DNA of 64,000 nt from an uncultured Eubacterium sp. (lineage in GTDB: Bacteria; Bacillota; Clostridia; Lachnospirales; Lachnospiraceae), in contig CAJUAU010000001.1 in the NCBI GenBank assembly GCA_910584645.1, positions 234,931-298,930 on the forward strand. Direction: 5' to 3'. A program made the position numbers and the translations under genes. This document shows positions 43,245-52,086 of the stretch, piece by piece. How positions within the stretch are numbered: the first letter of the stretch is position 1; each line of letters begins with the position of its first letter. The notes under the pieces are model-generated. The model was not told where the DNA came from, did no database searches, and worked only from the letters and a program-made list of their open reading frames with translations.

Positions 43245-44372
43245 ATGAATAAAGGAAATAGTAAAAAAATAATCATTATCTGTATTGTGTGTGCTCTTCT
43301 GGGAGGGGCGCTGATCGGCGGTGTGGGCGTGATGATCTACAACGACCTGAGCCGTACGGAGTCCGATAAAAAGGAGCAGACAGCGGATTCATCCAAGGAC
43401 GCTGAAGAAAGTACAGAGGCAGACCAGCTTGGGGACGGGGAAGTATATGATTTTGAGAAGGCTGGTTTTATGAAGCTGGGAGAGTATAAGGGGCTGGAGG
43501 CTGCGGTGCAGCCAGAACAGGATGACATCTATTCCGGGATGCTTGCGGAAGCAGAAGAGAGTGAGAGTAAGGATGATGACGGAATTGTCAGGGATGGAGA
43601 ACTGGTAAATATTGACTTTGCCGCCAGCCTTAATGGGAAAGCCCTGGAAGATGCTTCTGGAGAAGATGCCTATGTAAGAATTGGCAAGGGGGAATATATT
43701 GATGATTTTGAAAAAGGAATTATCGGTATAAAAAAAGGAGAAGAGAAGACAGTGGACTGTACCTTTCCGAAAGATTATGATGATGAGGAACTGGCAGGAA
43801 AGAAGGTTCAGTTTTTGATCAAGGTAAATAACAGATTCAGCGATAAGACTGCCCAGCAGCTTTCTAAGGGAAAATACAAGACCATTGACGAATACTATGA
43901 ATATGAAAAGCAATTACAGCTGAAAGATAATCAGGAAAACAAGGGGGATCTGGTATGGGATTCCCTGAAAGAAGAAACGGAGATCACTACGGTTTCGGAG
44001 GTCATGCTGTCCAGGACCACAGAGGATGTTACGAATATGTATAAAAACTTTGCCGAGATGTCTGGGATGACGGTAGATGAGCTTTTGGAGAGTTTTGGCA
44101 TGGGCGAGGAAGGGATCAGTGAAATTACCCAGGATACGGTAGCGGATCAAATGATAGCGAAGACTATCGCTGCCAGAGAGGGGATTGCAGTGGATGATGC
44201 CTATTATCTGCAGACACTGCGTGAACTGCTTGGCTATGAGGAAGGCGATGAGGAAAAGACCCTCGAGGAATTGGAGAAGGAATACAAAAAAGATCAGGGC
44301 AGCCGTCCTAAGGATGATGTATTAGTTGAGAGGGTCAGGGATTATGTGGGAGAGCAGTCCAAAGAAATATAA
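43245..44372 (+). CDS. Membrane-anchored trigger-factor-like peptidyl-prolyl isomerase
   Basis: About 375 aa. One N-terminal membrane helix (about 8-30), an acidic linker, an FKBP-type domain near 105-195 (GELVNIDFAASLNGK, GEYIDDFEKGIIGIKKGEEK), and a C-terminal helical region like the trigger factor C domain (AKTIAAREGIAVDDAYY). The ribosome-binding domain of cytosolic trigger factor is missing and replaced by the anchor, so it probably folds exported proteins outside the membrane. GGAGGA at 43235-43240 supports ATG 43245. The next gene starts 17 bases on. Confidence 0.85.
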   Translation: MNKGNSKKIIIICIVCALLGGALIGGVGVMIYNDLSRTESDKKEQTADSSKDAEESTEADQLGDGEVYDFEKAGFMKLGEYKGLEAAVQPEQDDIYSGMLAEAEESESKDDDGIVRDGELVNIDFAASLNGKALEDASGEDAYVRIGKGEYIDDFEKGIIGIKKGEEKTVDCTFPKDYDDEELAGKKVQFLIKVNNRFSDKTAQQLSKGKYKTIDEYYEYEKQLQLKDNQENKGDLVWDSLKEETEITTVSEVMLSRTTEDVTNMYKNFAEMSGMTVDELLESFGMGEEGISEITQDTVADQMIAKTIAAREGIAVDDAYYLQTLRELLGYEEGDEEKTLEELEKEYKKDQGSRPKDDVLVERVRDYVGEQSKEI

Positions 44373-44389
44373 CCTGGAATGGAGATAAC

Positions 44390-44977
44390 ATGTCTGAGAA
44401 ATATGTAGTGGAGCACTTTAGTTTTGAAGATAAAGCGGTCTTTGAGCGGGCACAGATGGAGGCCAGGCTGATCGGGACAATGCGAAAAAAATATAAACTG
44501 GCCAACGGAAAGATTGCGTTGAAGGTGTATCAGAAAGCTTTGGAAGAGGGAGTATTTATAACAGCAGTGGGGCATTCTTTTTTAAGAGAGCTGCGCGTCA
44601 TTGCCTTAAAAACCAATGCGGCCTCAGAGGAAGAACTGCCGGGGATTCCCATCGGCTCTGGGGATGGAGGAGGACAAAACCCTTCTGGTGGAGGTTCAGA
44701 GGCAGCGGAATACTCTCCCAAGCGGCTTCGCGAGCTCTCAAGATTTGAGCGCTTATATGAAGGGCAGAGATTATTAAACAGGAAGTTGAAATTTGTGGTG
44801 GCGGCGCTGGTGGTGCTGGTGATCGCTATCATTGTGATCGATTTTAAAAGTGAGTATTCAGTATTTACTTATTTTACAGACTATAAGGCAAAGATGGAAG
44901 AAGAACTGATCCATAAATATGAGGGCTGGGAGAAGGAACTGAAGGCCAGGGAGGATGCGCTGGGGCAGAATCCATAA
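44390..44977 (+). CDS. Single-pass membrane protein of unknown function
   Basis: 195 aa. Residues 1-70 are helical and charged; about 80-105 is a glycine/proline-rich linker (IPIGSGDGGGQNPSGGGSE); a membrane helix lies at about 137-156 (VVAALVVLVIAIIVIDF); the tail is a charged helix outside (KAKMEEELIHKYEGWEKELK). Not recognised. Spacing places it in one operon with the trigger-factor-like gene and just before the response regulator. Confidence 0.7.
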   Translation: MSEKYVVEHFSFEDKAVFERAQMEARLIGTMRKKYKLANGKIALKVYQKALEEGVFITAVGHSFLRELRVIALKTNAASEEELPGIPIGSGDGGGQNPSGGGSEAAEYSPKRLRELSRFERLYEGQRLLNRKLKFVVAALVVLVIAIIVIDFKSEYSVFTYFTDYKAKMEEELIHKYEGWEKELKAREDALGQNP

Positions 44978-45002
44978 ATGTTCAGGAAAGGAGGCAGGCG
45001 TT

Positions 45003-45677
45003 ATGCTGGGGCAGAAGATACTCGTTGTAGATGATGAGAAGAGAATGCGGAAGCTGGTAAAGGATTTTCTTGTGAGGGAAGACTTTACGGTACTTGAGGC
45101 CGGGGACGGGGAGGAGGCAGTGGATCTTTTTCTGGAGGAAAAAGATATCGCGCTGGTGATCCTGGACGTAATGATGCCAAAGATGGATGGGTGGCAGGTC
45201 TGCCGGGAGATCCGTCAATATTCCAGGGTGCCGATCATCATGCTCACGGCGAGAGGGTCAGAAAATGATGAACTCCGGGGATTTGAACTGGGAGTGGATG
45301 AATATATATCCAAGCCATTCAGCCCCAAGATCCTGGTGGCAAGAGTGCTGGCGATTCTGCGGCGTGCCAATGCGTCCTCAGAGGATGTGATCGAGTATGG
45401 GGGGATTTCCCTGAACCGTTCGGCTCATGAGGTTCTAATAGATGGTGAAAAGGTGGATCTTAGCTTTAAGGAGTTTGAGCTGCTGGCGTATTTCATGGAA
45501 AATAAAGATATCGCCCTCTCGCGGGAGAGGATCCTGAACCATGTCTGGGATTACGATTATTTTGGAGACGCCAGAACTATTGATACCCATGTAAAAAAGC
45601 TCCGGAGCAAGATGGGGGATAAATGTGGTAAATACATTAAGACGATCTGGGGAATGGGGTATAAGTTCGAGATATAA
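45003..45677 (+). CDS. OmpR-family response regulator
   Basis: About 224 aa. REC domain: ILVVDDEKRMRKLV, aspartate in LVILDVMMPKMDGWQ near 54, threonine in IIMLTARG near 82 and lysine in YISKPFSPK near 104. Winged-helix DNA-binding domain (about 130-224) with FKEFELLAYFMENKD and TIDTHVKKLRSKMG. GGAAAGGAGG precedes ATG 45003. It pairs with the kinase gene at 45744. Confidence 0.95.
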   Translation: MLGQKILVVDDEKRMRKLVKDFLVREDFTVLEAGDGEEAVDLFLEEKDIALVILDVMMPKMDGWQVCREIRQYSRVPIIMLTARGSENDELRGFELGVDEYISKPFSPKILVARVLAILRRANASSEDVIEYGGISLNRSAHEVLIDGEKVDLSFKEFELLAYFMENKDIALSRERILNHVWDYDYFGDARTIDTHVKKLRSKMGDKCGKYIKTIWGMGYKFEI

Positions 45678-45743
45678 TAATGTGGCTGAAAGGGAACGGG
45701 ATCTTCACCCCGGTGACAGCCAGGAGAGGAGCTGATCTTTTTT

Positions 45744-47288
45744 ATGAAACAGTCTCTTCGGACCAGACTTGTATTCATATCTGCAGGCATGCTTATACTG
45801 AGCATTGTGATCTGCTGGATCATGAACCTGTTTCTGCTTCCGGGGTATTATGAGAGTACCAAAATAGAACAGATGAATAACGTATATTCCCAGGTGGAAG
45901 AACTTTTTGAGGAGAAGGACTGGAACAACAGTACCTCAGAGCAGCAGGTGGAGATGTATGATGCGGTGGATAAGATCAGCGCCAATATCGGGGTCAGTCT
46001 GTATATTATGGAGATCAAAGTAAAGGTTGGCAGCGGGATGATCAGTGAAGTTTCTTATCTTTATCCAAGCATGAGTGGCAGGATGCAGGAACTGAACCGC
46101 AGCCAGCTGAGCAAATATGTTCTTTTTAAGCAGCTGGGAGATGTATTTGACGACAATTACCAGCTTTTGAAAAAAACTGATAAATATGAGCTTTTTAAAG
46201 TGTATGATGAGCGGATGGATTCCAACTATATCGAGCTGATAGGCGGCATTGAGGGAGATTACTGGATCTATGTCCGCTCTAACTATCAGAGTATCCGGGA
46301 AAGCGCGGCGATCTCCAATGAATTTCTTGCCTATGCCGGAGCTGTTGTGGTCATCCTCTGTATTTTGATCATGATCTATGTGAGCAACCGTTATACGAAG
46401 CCGGTTCTCGCCCTGGCAAGACTGGCGCAGAAGATGGAGGAGCTGAATTTCAATGTCCGGTATGAAGAAGACCGGAAAGACGAGATCGGAGTACTGGGGC
46501 ACAGCATGAATTCCCTGTCAGATAAACTGCAGGAGACCATATCTGAGCTAAAGACAGCCAACAATGAGCTTCAGCTGGATCTTCAGCGGCGCTCGGAGCA
46601 GGAGGAGATGCGCAGGGAATTCCTGGCAAATGTTTCCCATGAGCTGAAGACTCCCATAGCTCTGATCCAGGGATATGCGGAGGGGCTGCAGGAAAATGTA
46701 AATGATGATCCGGAGAGCCGTGATTTCTATTGTGAGGTGATCGTGGACGAAGCGGACAAGATGAACAAGATGGTGAAGAAGCTTTTGAGCCTGAACCAGC
46801 TGGAATTCGGAAACGGACAGGTTCATCTAGAGCATTTTGATGTACAGGAGATCATCAAGTCGGTTATTGCTGCTTCGGATATCCTTTTCAAACAAAAAGA
46901 TATTACCCTGTCTTTTCAGGAAAGAGAACCGGCCTATGTCTGGGCGGATGAGTACATGACGGAAGAGGTCATTATGAACTATGTGAGCAATGCGGTCAAC
47001 CATATCGACGGTGAGCGGATCATAGAGATCAAGCTGACTGAGGCAGAAGGGAAGGTGCGGGTCAGCGTATTCAATACGGGAGAGAAGATCCCGGAAGAAG
47101 AACTGGACAAGATCTGGGAAAAGTTCTACAAAGTAGACAAAGCGAGAACCCGTGAATATGGTGGAAATGGCATTGGTCTTTCCATTGTAAAGGCGATCAT
47201 GGAAGCCCACAACCAGGAATATGGAGTAAGAAATTATGACAATGGGGTAGAATTTTGGTTTGAATTGGATGAAAAGGCGGAAAATTGA
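45744..47288 (+). CDS. Membrane sensor histidine kinase
   Basis: 514 aa. Two membrane segments (about 9-31 and 194-214) flank an external sensor domain of about 160 residues. HAMP follows (215-270), then the phospho-histidine in EFLANVSHELKTPIALIQG near 300, N-box MNYVSNAVNHI near 412, G1 and F-box (VFNTGEKIPEEELDKIWEKF) and G2 GGNGIGLSIV near 475. It is the expected partner of the regulator upstream. The signal sensed is unknown; genes for two secreted or membrane-linked proteins follow. Confidence 0.95.
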   Translation: MKQSLRTRLVFISAGMLILSIVICWIMNLFLLPGYYESTKIEQMNNVYSQVEELFEEKDWNNSTSEQQVEMYDAVDKISANIGVSLYIMEIKVKVGSGMISEVSYLYPSMSGRMQELNRSQLSKYVLFKQLGDVFDDNYQLLKKTDKYELFKVYDERMDSNYIELIGGIEGDYWIYVRSNYQSIRESAAISNEFLAYAGAVVVILCILIMIYVSNRYTKPVLALARLAQKMEELNFNVRYEEDRKDEIGVLGHSMNSLSDKLQETISELKTANNELQLDLQRRSEQEEMRREFLANVSHELKTPIALIQGYAEGLQENVNDDPESRDFYCEVIVDEADKMNKMVKKLLSLNQLEFGNGQVHLEHFDVQEIIKSVIAASDILFKQKDITLSFQEREPAYVWADEYMTEEVIMNYVSNAVNHIDGERIIEIKLTEAEGKVRVSVFNTGEKIPEEELDKIWEKFYKVDKARTREYGGNGIGLSIVKAIMEAHNQEYGVRNYDNGVEFWFELDEKAEN

Positions 47289-47317
47289 TTGAAGTTTTTC
47301 TTAAAATGTGATAAGAT
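47289..47317 (+). promoter_or_regulatory. Probable promoter for the 47361 lipoprotein
   Basis: TTGAAG (47289-47294), 17 bases, TAAGAT (47312-47317), 44 bases before ATG 47361. Confidence 0.5.
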
Positions 47318-47360
47318 ATAGATATTAATATTGAAGACAAAGAATTCACAGGAGGGGAAG

Positions 47361-48047
47361 ATGATCAACAGAAAATGTATTCTTTCAGTTTGCCTTTGTC
47401 TGGTTATGTTTATGTTGGCAGGATGTGTTCAGATGAGGGAACTGACAGAAGAAGAGCAGGATATTGTTGCGGAGTATTCAGCAGGAATCGTGCTGCAGCA
47501 TGCAGAAAACTATAAAAAGAGGCTGGAAAAACAGGAAACCCCGGCAGCACCAGAATCCTCCCAGCCGCCACAGGCGACAGCAGCACCGGAAAATACTCCG
47601 GAGCCGGCCACGGCAGAGGGATCCGGGGAAGAACCCTCATTAACCCAGGTTTCCCTGGACGATCTGTATCAGGTTTCGGGGATGGAGACCAAGTATACGT
47701 CCTTTAAGTCTTGTGACAAATATTCAAACCAGATCGCAGCCCATGAAGGGGAATGGCTCTATATCGTTAATTTCCGTGTGACTAATACCACGAAAAAGCC
47801 ACTGAAAGTGGATCTTTCAGAACGCAGGATCAAGTATCTGCTCAATGTGGACGGCAGTGAATATCAGGCACATCCGTCCTTTTTGGACAACGGAGGCATG
47901 GATTTTCTGAAAACGAAGATCCCGCCTGGTGCTTCGGAAAAAGCAGTAGTGGTTTTCCGGGTCCCGGAAAAAGCAAAAAATCCGGGGTCTGTAACAGTTA
48001 CTGTCCGGGACGAGGGGAAATGTGAGACAGAAATTCGGTTAAAATAG
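47361..48047 (+). CDS. Lipoprotein with DUF4352/DUF5067-like domain
   Basis: About 228 aa. Signal peptide ends FMLAGC (lipobox). A proline/alanine/glutamate-rich linker (about 60-105) separates it from a beta-sandwich-like domain: EWLYIVNFRVTNTTKKPLKV near 143 and AVVVFRVPEKAKNPGSVTV near 200, the pattern of DUF4352-type domains. CAGGAGGGGAAG precedes ATG 47361. Function unknown; perhaps a target of the neighbouring two-component system. Confidence 0.78.
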   Translation: MINRKCILSVCLCLVMFMLAGCVQMRELTEEEQDIVAEYSAGIVLQHAENYKKRLEKQETPAAPESSQPPQATAAPENTPEPATAEGSGEEPSLTQVSLDDLYQVSGMETKYTSFKSCDKYSNQIAAHEGEWLYIVNFRVTNTTKKPLKVDLSERRIKYLLNVDGSEYQAHPSFLDNGGMDFLKTKIPPGASEKAVVVFRVPEKAKNPGSVTVTVRDEGKCETEIRLK

Positions 48048-48072
48048 GAATTGTTTTAAAAGGAAGGACGAA

Positions 48073-48468
48073 ATGGATTTTAAGCAAGAGTATAAAGAGA
48101 GAAAAAGAAGTTTGTTTTTTGGACTGCCGCTGTCATTTACTACATATACACTGACGGAAAAAAAGATCAATATAAAAAAGGGTTTGTTGAAAACAGTAGA
48201 GGACGATACCCTTATGTATAAAGTTCAGGATGTGACATTGGTCAGAGGGCTTATTGAGCGGATATTCGGACTTGGAACAGTGATCTGCTATTCCAGCGAT
48301 GTGACGGATTCCAAGCTGATGCTTACGCATATCCGCAATTCTTCCGAGGTGAAGGAATTTATTCTCCAGACAGCGGAGATGGAGAGACGTAAGGTACGGA
48401 CGGTACATACGATGGGTCTGGATGCTTCCGAATATCCAGATTATGTAGAAACTGAGGATCTGCAGTGA
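48073..48468 (+). CDS. Small bacterial PH-domain-like protein
   Basis: 131 aa without membrane segments. FTTYTLTEKKINIKKGLLKT near 18 and YKVQDVTLVRGLIERIFGLG near 50 match the bPH2 (YdbS/YdbT) domain, followed by TVICYSSDVTDSKLML and a C-terminal helix. Most relatives are membrane-anchored; this copy is the bare domain. Binding partner unknown. Confidence 0.75.
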   Translation: MDFKQEYKERKRSLFFGLPLSFTTYTLTEKKINIKKGLLKTVEDDTLMYKVQDVTLVRGLIERIFGLGTVICYSSDVTDSKLMLTHIRNSSEVKEFILQTAEMERRKVRTVHTMGLDASEYPDYVETEDLQ

Positions 48469-48543
48469 TTTTGTGGCTTTTTATCGGGATGTGTGATCCT
48501 GGCGGGGCTGCAGATTTTCTATTTATAAAAGGAGGAGATTAAT

Positions 48544-49464
48544 TTGGCTGAGGAAACATTTAATGATACGGGGATATTGTTAGAGAGTGGTACGAATGAG
48601 TTAGAACTTTTGGAGTTTGTTGTGGGAAATCAGCATTATGGAATAAATGTGGCGAAGATCCGCGAGCTGTGTCCTTACCAGCCGCCAACTCCTGTGCCGA
48701 ACGCCCATGAATATATCGAGGGAATATTCATGCCCCGGGATATGCTTATGACGGTGGTGGATCTGTCAAAGGCGCTGGGACTGCCGCCGACGGGTGATAT
48801 GTCAGGAGATATGTACATAATTACGAATTTTAACCGTCTCCATACTGCGTTCCATGTTCAGAGAGTATTGGGAATTCATCGGGTATCCTGGGGAGATATC
48901 GCCAAACCGGATTCCACTATCGCTGCTTCCGGAAAGGGTGTGGCCACCGGGATCGCCAAAGTGGGAGGAAAGATTATTATTGTTCTTGATTTTGAGAAGA
49001 TCGTAGCGGAGATCAATCCGGAGACGGGGCTCAAGTTGTCAGAGATCGAGGGAATGGGTGAACGTTCCAGACGCGACTGTCCTATTCTTCTGGCAGAGGA
49101 TTCCCCACTCCTGCTGGAGATGCTCAAAAAATGTCTGACCCGTGCAGGCTATGATCATCTGATACCGACGACCAATGGGCAGGATGCGTGGAATACCCTT
49201 GATCGCATGATCAAAGATGGAGGAAAAGTTGGTGTGGACATTTCCTGTGTCATCACAGATATCGAGATGCCCCAGATGGATGGGCACCGGCTTGCGAAAC
49301 TGATCAAGACAGATTCTAGATTTGAGGGGCTTCCTGTTGTGATTTTCTCATCACTGGTAAATGAAGAAATGAAACGCAAGGGAGAGGCACTGGGTGTAGA
49401 TGCACAGCTGTCAAAACCTGAGATTGGAAAACTAGTAAGACAGCTTGACCTGTTGTTAAATTAG
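48544..49464 (+). CDS. cheV: Chemotaxis coupling protein CheV
   Basis: 306 aa fusion of a CheW-like domain (about 15-165; LLEFVVGNQHYGINVAKIRE and YIEGIFMPRDMLMTVVDLS) and a receiver domain (180-306; ILLAEDSPLLLEML, aspartate in ISCVITDIEMPQMDGH, lysine in LSKPE). CheV works as a phosphorylation-dependent adaptor at chemoreceptors. The start is TTG with AAAGGAGGAGATT upstream. It stands 17 kb from the main che operon and is followed by a clear terminator. Confidence 0.94.
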   Translation: MAEETFNDTGILLESGTNELELLEFVVGNQHYGINVAKIRELCPYQPPTPVPNAHEYIEGIFMPRDMLMTVVDLSKALGLPPTGDMSGDMYIITNFNRLHTAFHVQRVLGIHRVSWGDIAKPDSTIAASGKGVATGIAKVGGKIIIVLDFEKIVAEINPETGLKLSEIEGMGERSRRDCPILLAEDSPLLLEMLKKCLTRAGYDHLIPTTNGQDAWNTLDRMIKDGGKVGVDISCVITDIEMPQMDGHRLAKLIKTDSRFEGLPVVIFSSLVNEEMKRKGEALGVDAQLSKPEIGKLVRQLDLLLN

Positions 49465-49526
49465 TTTGATAACCTGAGGCAGATTTATATCGGTGTTGTT
49501 GAGCTAACTGAATTTGTTTGTTAAGG

Positions 49527-49567
49527 AAAAGCTGCGTTTGTTTATTTGCCAGACGCAGCTTTTTTTA
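49527..49567 (+). terminator. Rho-independent terminator after cheV
   Basis: AAAAGCTGCGT (49527-49537) pairs with ACGCAGCTTTT (49553-49563), with a run of seven Ts. No gene recognised between this and 49714. Confidence 0.88.
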
Positions 49568-49713
49568 GAAGATATGTGACTGAGTGCTGCCAGCACAAAA
49601 CAGCAAGACGCAGATTGAGTTCTGGTTTCTCTGGCGTCAGGCCAGGCTGCCGGTTTCTTTAAATCTGCTGTACCGGCAATATTTCAAAATGCAGCGCAGA
49701 AATGAGGGTAATT

Positions 49714-51411
49714 ATGGCAAGTGCAGAAAAAGAGGGAGAAAATTATCTGGATACACTTTTGAATACAGTTGCGCCGGATTGGGAGGAGACATCTGAATCA
49801 CCGGTCCAGTCCAGTCAGGCAGATCCAGCTGCTTCAAAATCAGGCCAGGGGGATTCTTCCGGGGATAAGACTCTGGAGGATGCCATTGCGATCTTAAACG
49901 ATCTCCCGGATATGGATGACGCATTGGAGCTTTCTGACAATCCGGAGGAGGATATGGATGAGCTGTTTGGACTATTGGCAGATCTCGGTGTCGATCCGAA
50001 TGAGGCGGAGGATTCAGAAGAAGCAGTACCGGAAGCAGTGCTGCCGGATCTGGACAGTGTAGAGGCGCTGCCTGACGATACGGCATCAGAAGAAGTGATG
50101 GCGGACCCAGTTATGGTAGATGACATTTTGCCAGACGGGGGCAGTGAACAAGAGGCGATGCAGGAAGAACAAGAAGTGCCACAGGAAGAAGAACCTCAGG
50201 CGCAGGAAGAGGATATTCCTTTCTCCATCGACAGTTTTCCAGAGGAAGAGTCGGGAGAGACACAGGATTCTGACAGTGCAGGAATACAAGATGTACCAGA
50301 AACGTCAGAGGAACCGGAGGGGGATGCCGGGGCAGAAGATTCCTTTATCGATCTATCGGCGGATCTTTTTCAGGATTACTCCGGGGAGGAATCCCAGCCG
50401 GAGGAGGATGTGCCGGTTTCAGAAGATTCTCTGGCTGTTGATGATATTTTCCAGGACGCTCTGGCAGCAGTCGGTTATAGCGAAAACGAGAAAGAAGAAG
50501 AGGGAGCAGGCGAGGATGTCTTTTCCATGGACAACATGGGAGATCTCATGGATAAGGAGGAAGGTGTATCCTCTGTTCCAGCAGCTGAGCCGGTTATCCG
50601 AAAAAAGAAGAAGAAAGAAGGACCTGGATTCTTTCAGAGGATCTTTGGCAATGTGATCACAGACTCAACGGCAGATGAAGAAGAGAAAGAGCGCCAGAGA
50701 GAAGCAGAGCTGAAACAGAAGAAAGAGGAGAAAAAGGCAGAAAAGAAACAGCAGGCGGAAGTGACAAAAGAAGAAAAGGCACAGGCCGCCCAGGAGAGAA
50801 AGGAACAAAAAAAGCAGCTTAAGGCAGAGCAGGCGGCGAAAAAGGCGGAGGAAAAGAAACGCAAAAAAGAGGAGCGTCTGGCAAGGGCTGCCCAGGAGAC
50901 AGAGGTGGTGGGAAAGATCAATCCCGTAGGTGCCACCATTGTAGCCATTCTGTTTGTAACGATCGGAATAATAGCTGTTCTGGGAACCAGTATGTTAGGG
51001 CGGAGAAGTAATCTTGGCAATGCGGAGAACTACTTTGCCAACGAGGATTATATCCGGGCATACGATGCCATCAACAGTGTCAAACTGAAAGAAAAGGATG
51101 AGGTGCTGTTCCGCAGGATCCGTATCTGCTGCCAGCTTCAGAAAGAGATTCGCTCCTTCAACAATTATAACACCATGGGGATGAAGCTGGAGGCGCTGGA
51201 TTCCCTGTTAAAAGGTATGAGATTTTATGAGGAGAACATATCGGAGGCGAAGGAACTTCAGATACAGCCTGCTTATGAAAAACTTAGAAGCCAGGTGCTG
51301 GCAGGGCTCAGCGAGAATTTTGGCATGGGAGAAAAAGAGGTCAGTGAGCTCCTCGCGATCCCGGACCAGGTACAATATACCCAGAGGCTTCAGCAGATTA
51401 CAGGAGCATAG
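49714..51411 (+). CDS. Large acidic/lysine-rich membrane protein of unknown function
   Basis: About 565 aa with strongly divided composition. Residues 1-285 are very acidic and low in complexity (repeated E, D, P, S); about 295-400 are almost all lysine, glutamate, alanine and glutamine and form a long helix (KKEEKKAEKKQQAEVTKEEK); about 410-432 is a membrane helix (VAILFVTIGIIAVLGTSMLG); the last 130 residues are helical and outside, resembling TPR-like repeats (NAENYFANEDYIRAYDAINS). I do not recognise the family. GAGGGT precedes ATG 49714. hisH follows after 17 bases, perhaps on the same transcript. Confidence 0.72.
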   Translation: MASAEKEGENYLDTLLNTVAPDWEETSESPVQSSQADPAASKSGQGDSSGDKTLEDAIAILNDLPDMDDALELSDNPEEDMDELFGLLADLGVDPNEAEDSEEAVPEAVLPDLDSVEALPDDTASEEVMADPVMVDDILPDGGSEQEAMQEEQEVPQEEEPQAQEEDIPFSIDSFPEEESGETQDSDSAGIQDVPETSEEPEGDAGAEDSFIDLSADLFQDYSGEESQPEEDVPVSEDSLAVDDIFQDALAAVGYSENEKEEEGAGEDVFSMDNMGDLMDKEEGVSSVPAAEPVIRKKKKKEGPGFFQRIFGNVITDSTADEEEKERQREAELKQKKEEKKAEKKQQAEVTKEEKAQAAQERKEQKKQLKAEQAAKKAEEKKRKKEERLARAAQETEVVGKINPVGATIVAILFVTIGIIAVLGTSMLGRRSNLGNAENYFANEDYIRAYDAINSVKLKEKDEVLFRRIRICCQLQKEIRSFNNYNTMGMKLEALDSLLKGMRFYEENISEAKELQIQPAYEKLRSQVLAGLSENFGMGEKEVSELLAIPDQVQYTQRLQQITGA

Positions 51412-51428
51412 TTTGGAGGAAAGACAAA

Positions 51429-52034
51429 ATGATAGCGATCGTAGATTATGATGCCGGAAATATAAAAAGTGTGGAGAAAGCACTGCAGTATTTAGGGGAG
51501 GAGCCGGTAGTGACCAGAGATGCCGGGATCCTTAACCGGGCGGATAAGGTTATCGTGCCAGGAGTGGGTGCTTTCGGGGATGCCATGGGGAAGATGCACC
51601 AGTATGGTCTGGTGGAGGTTCTCCGGGAGATTGCTGCCAGGGAGACTCCAATCTTTGGGATCTGCCTGGGACTGCACTTATTTTTTCAAAGCAGCGAAGA
51701 GTCTGCCGGAGTAGAAGGGCTGTCTCTTCTTCCCGGAAAGATCGTGAAGATTCCTGAGCGGGAGGGTTTCAAGATTCCCCATATGGGCTGGAATTCTATA
51801 CGGATCAACCCGGAATCCAGATTGTTTAAGGGGATTCCACAGGATTCTTATGTATATTTTGTCCATTCTTATTATCTGAGAGCAGAAAGGCCGGAAGATG
51901 TGGCAGCGACAACAGATTATGTGGTAAATATCCATGCTGCAGCAGAGCATGGCAATGTATTTGCCACTCAGTTTCATCCGGAGAAGAGCGGGGAAACAGG
52001 TCTGCAGATCCTGAAAAATTTTATTGGTCTGTAA
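51429..52034 (+). CDS. hisH: Imidazole glycerol phosphate synthase, glutaminase subunit
   Basis: Releases ammonia from glutamine for HisF in histidine synthesis. 201 aa class I amidotransferase: the nucleophile cysteine in FGICLGLHLFF near 79, and the catalytic histidine and glutamate in ATQFHPEKSG near 181. GGAGGAAAGACAAA precedes the ATG. It is followed 52 bases later by hisF, its partner; the other his genes are not in the window. Confidence 0.96.
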   Translation: MIAIVDYDAGNIKSVEKALQYLGEEPVVTRDAGILNRADKVIVPGVGAFGDAMGKMHQYGLVEVLREIAARETPIFGICLGLHLFFQSSEESAGVEGLSLLPGKIVKIPEREGFKIPHMGWNSIRINPESRLFKGIPQDSYVYFVHSYYLRAERPEDVAATTDYVVNIHAAAEHGNVFATQFHPEKSGETGLQILKNFIGL

Positions 52035-52086
52035 TCGCACGGTGGTAGGAAAAAGGTTGATTTCAGAGAAAGGAATGGTGGCGTAG

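Noticed and set aside
50634..51020. Minus-strand frame rich in serine, phenylalanine and alanine opposite the charged membrane protein
   Set aside because: It is the mirror of the lysine/glutamate/alanine repeat; low-complexity shadow.
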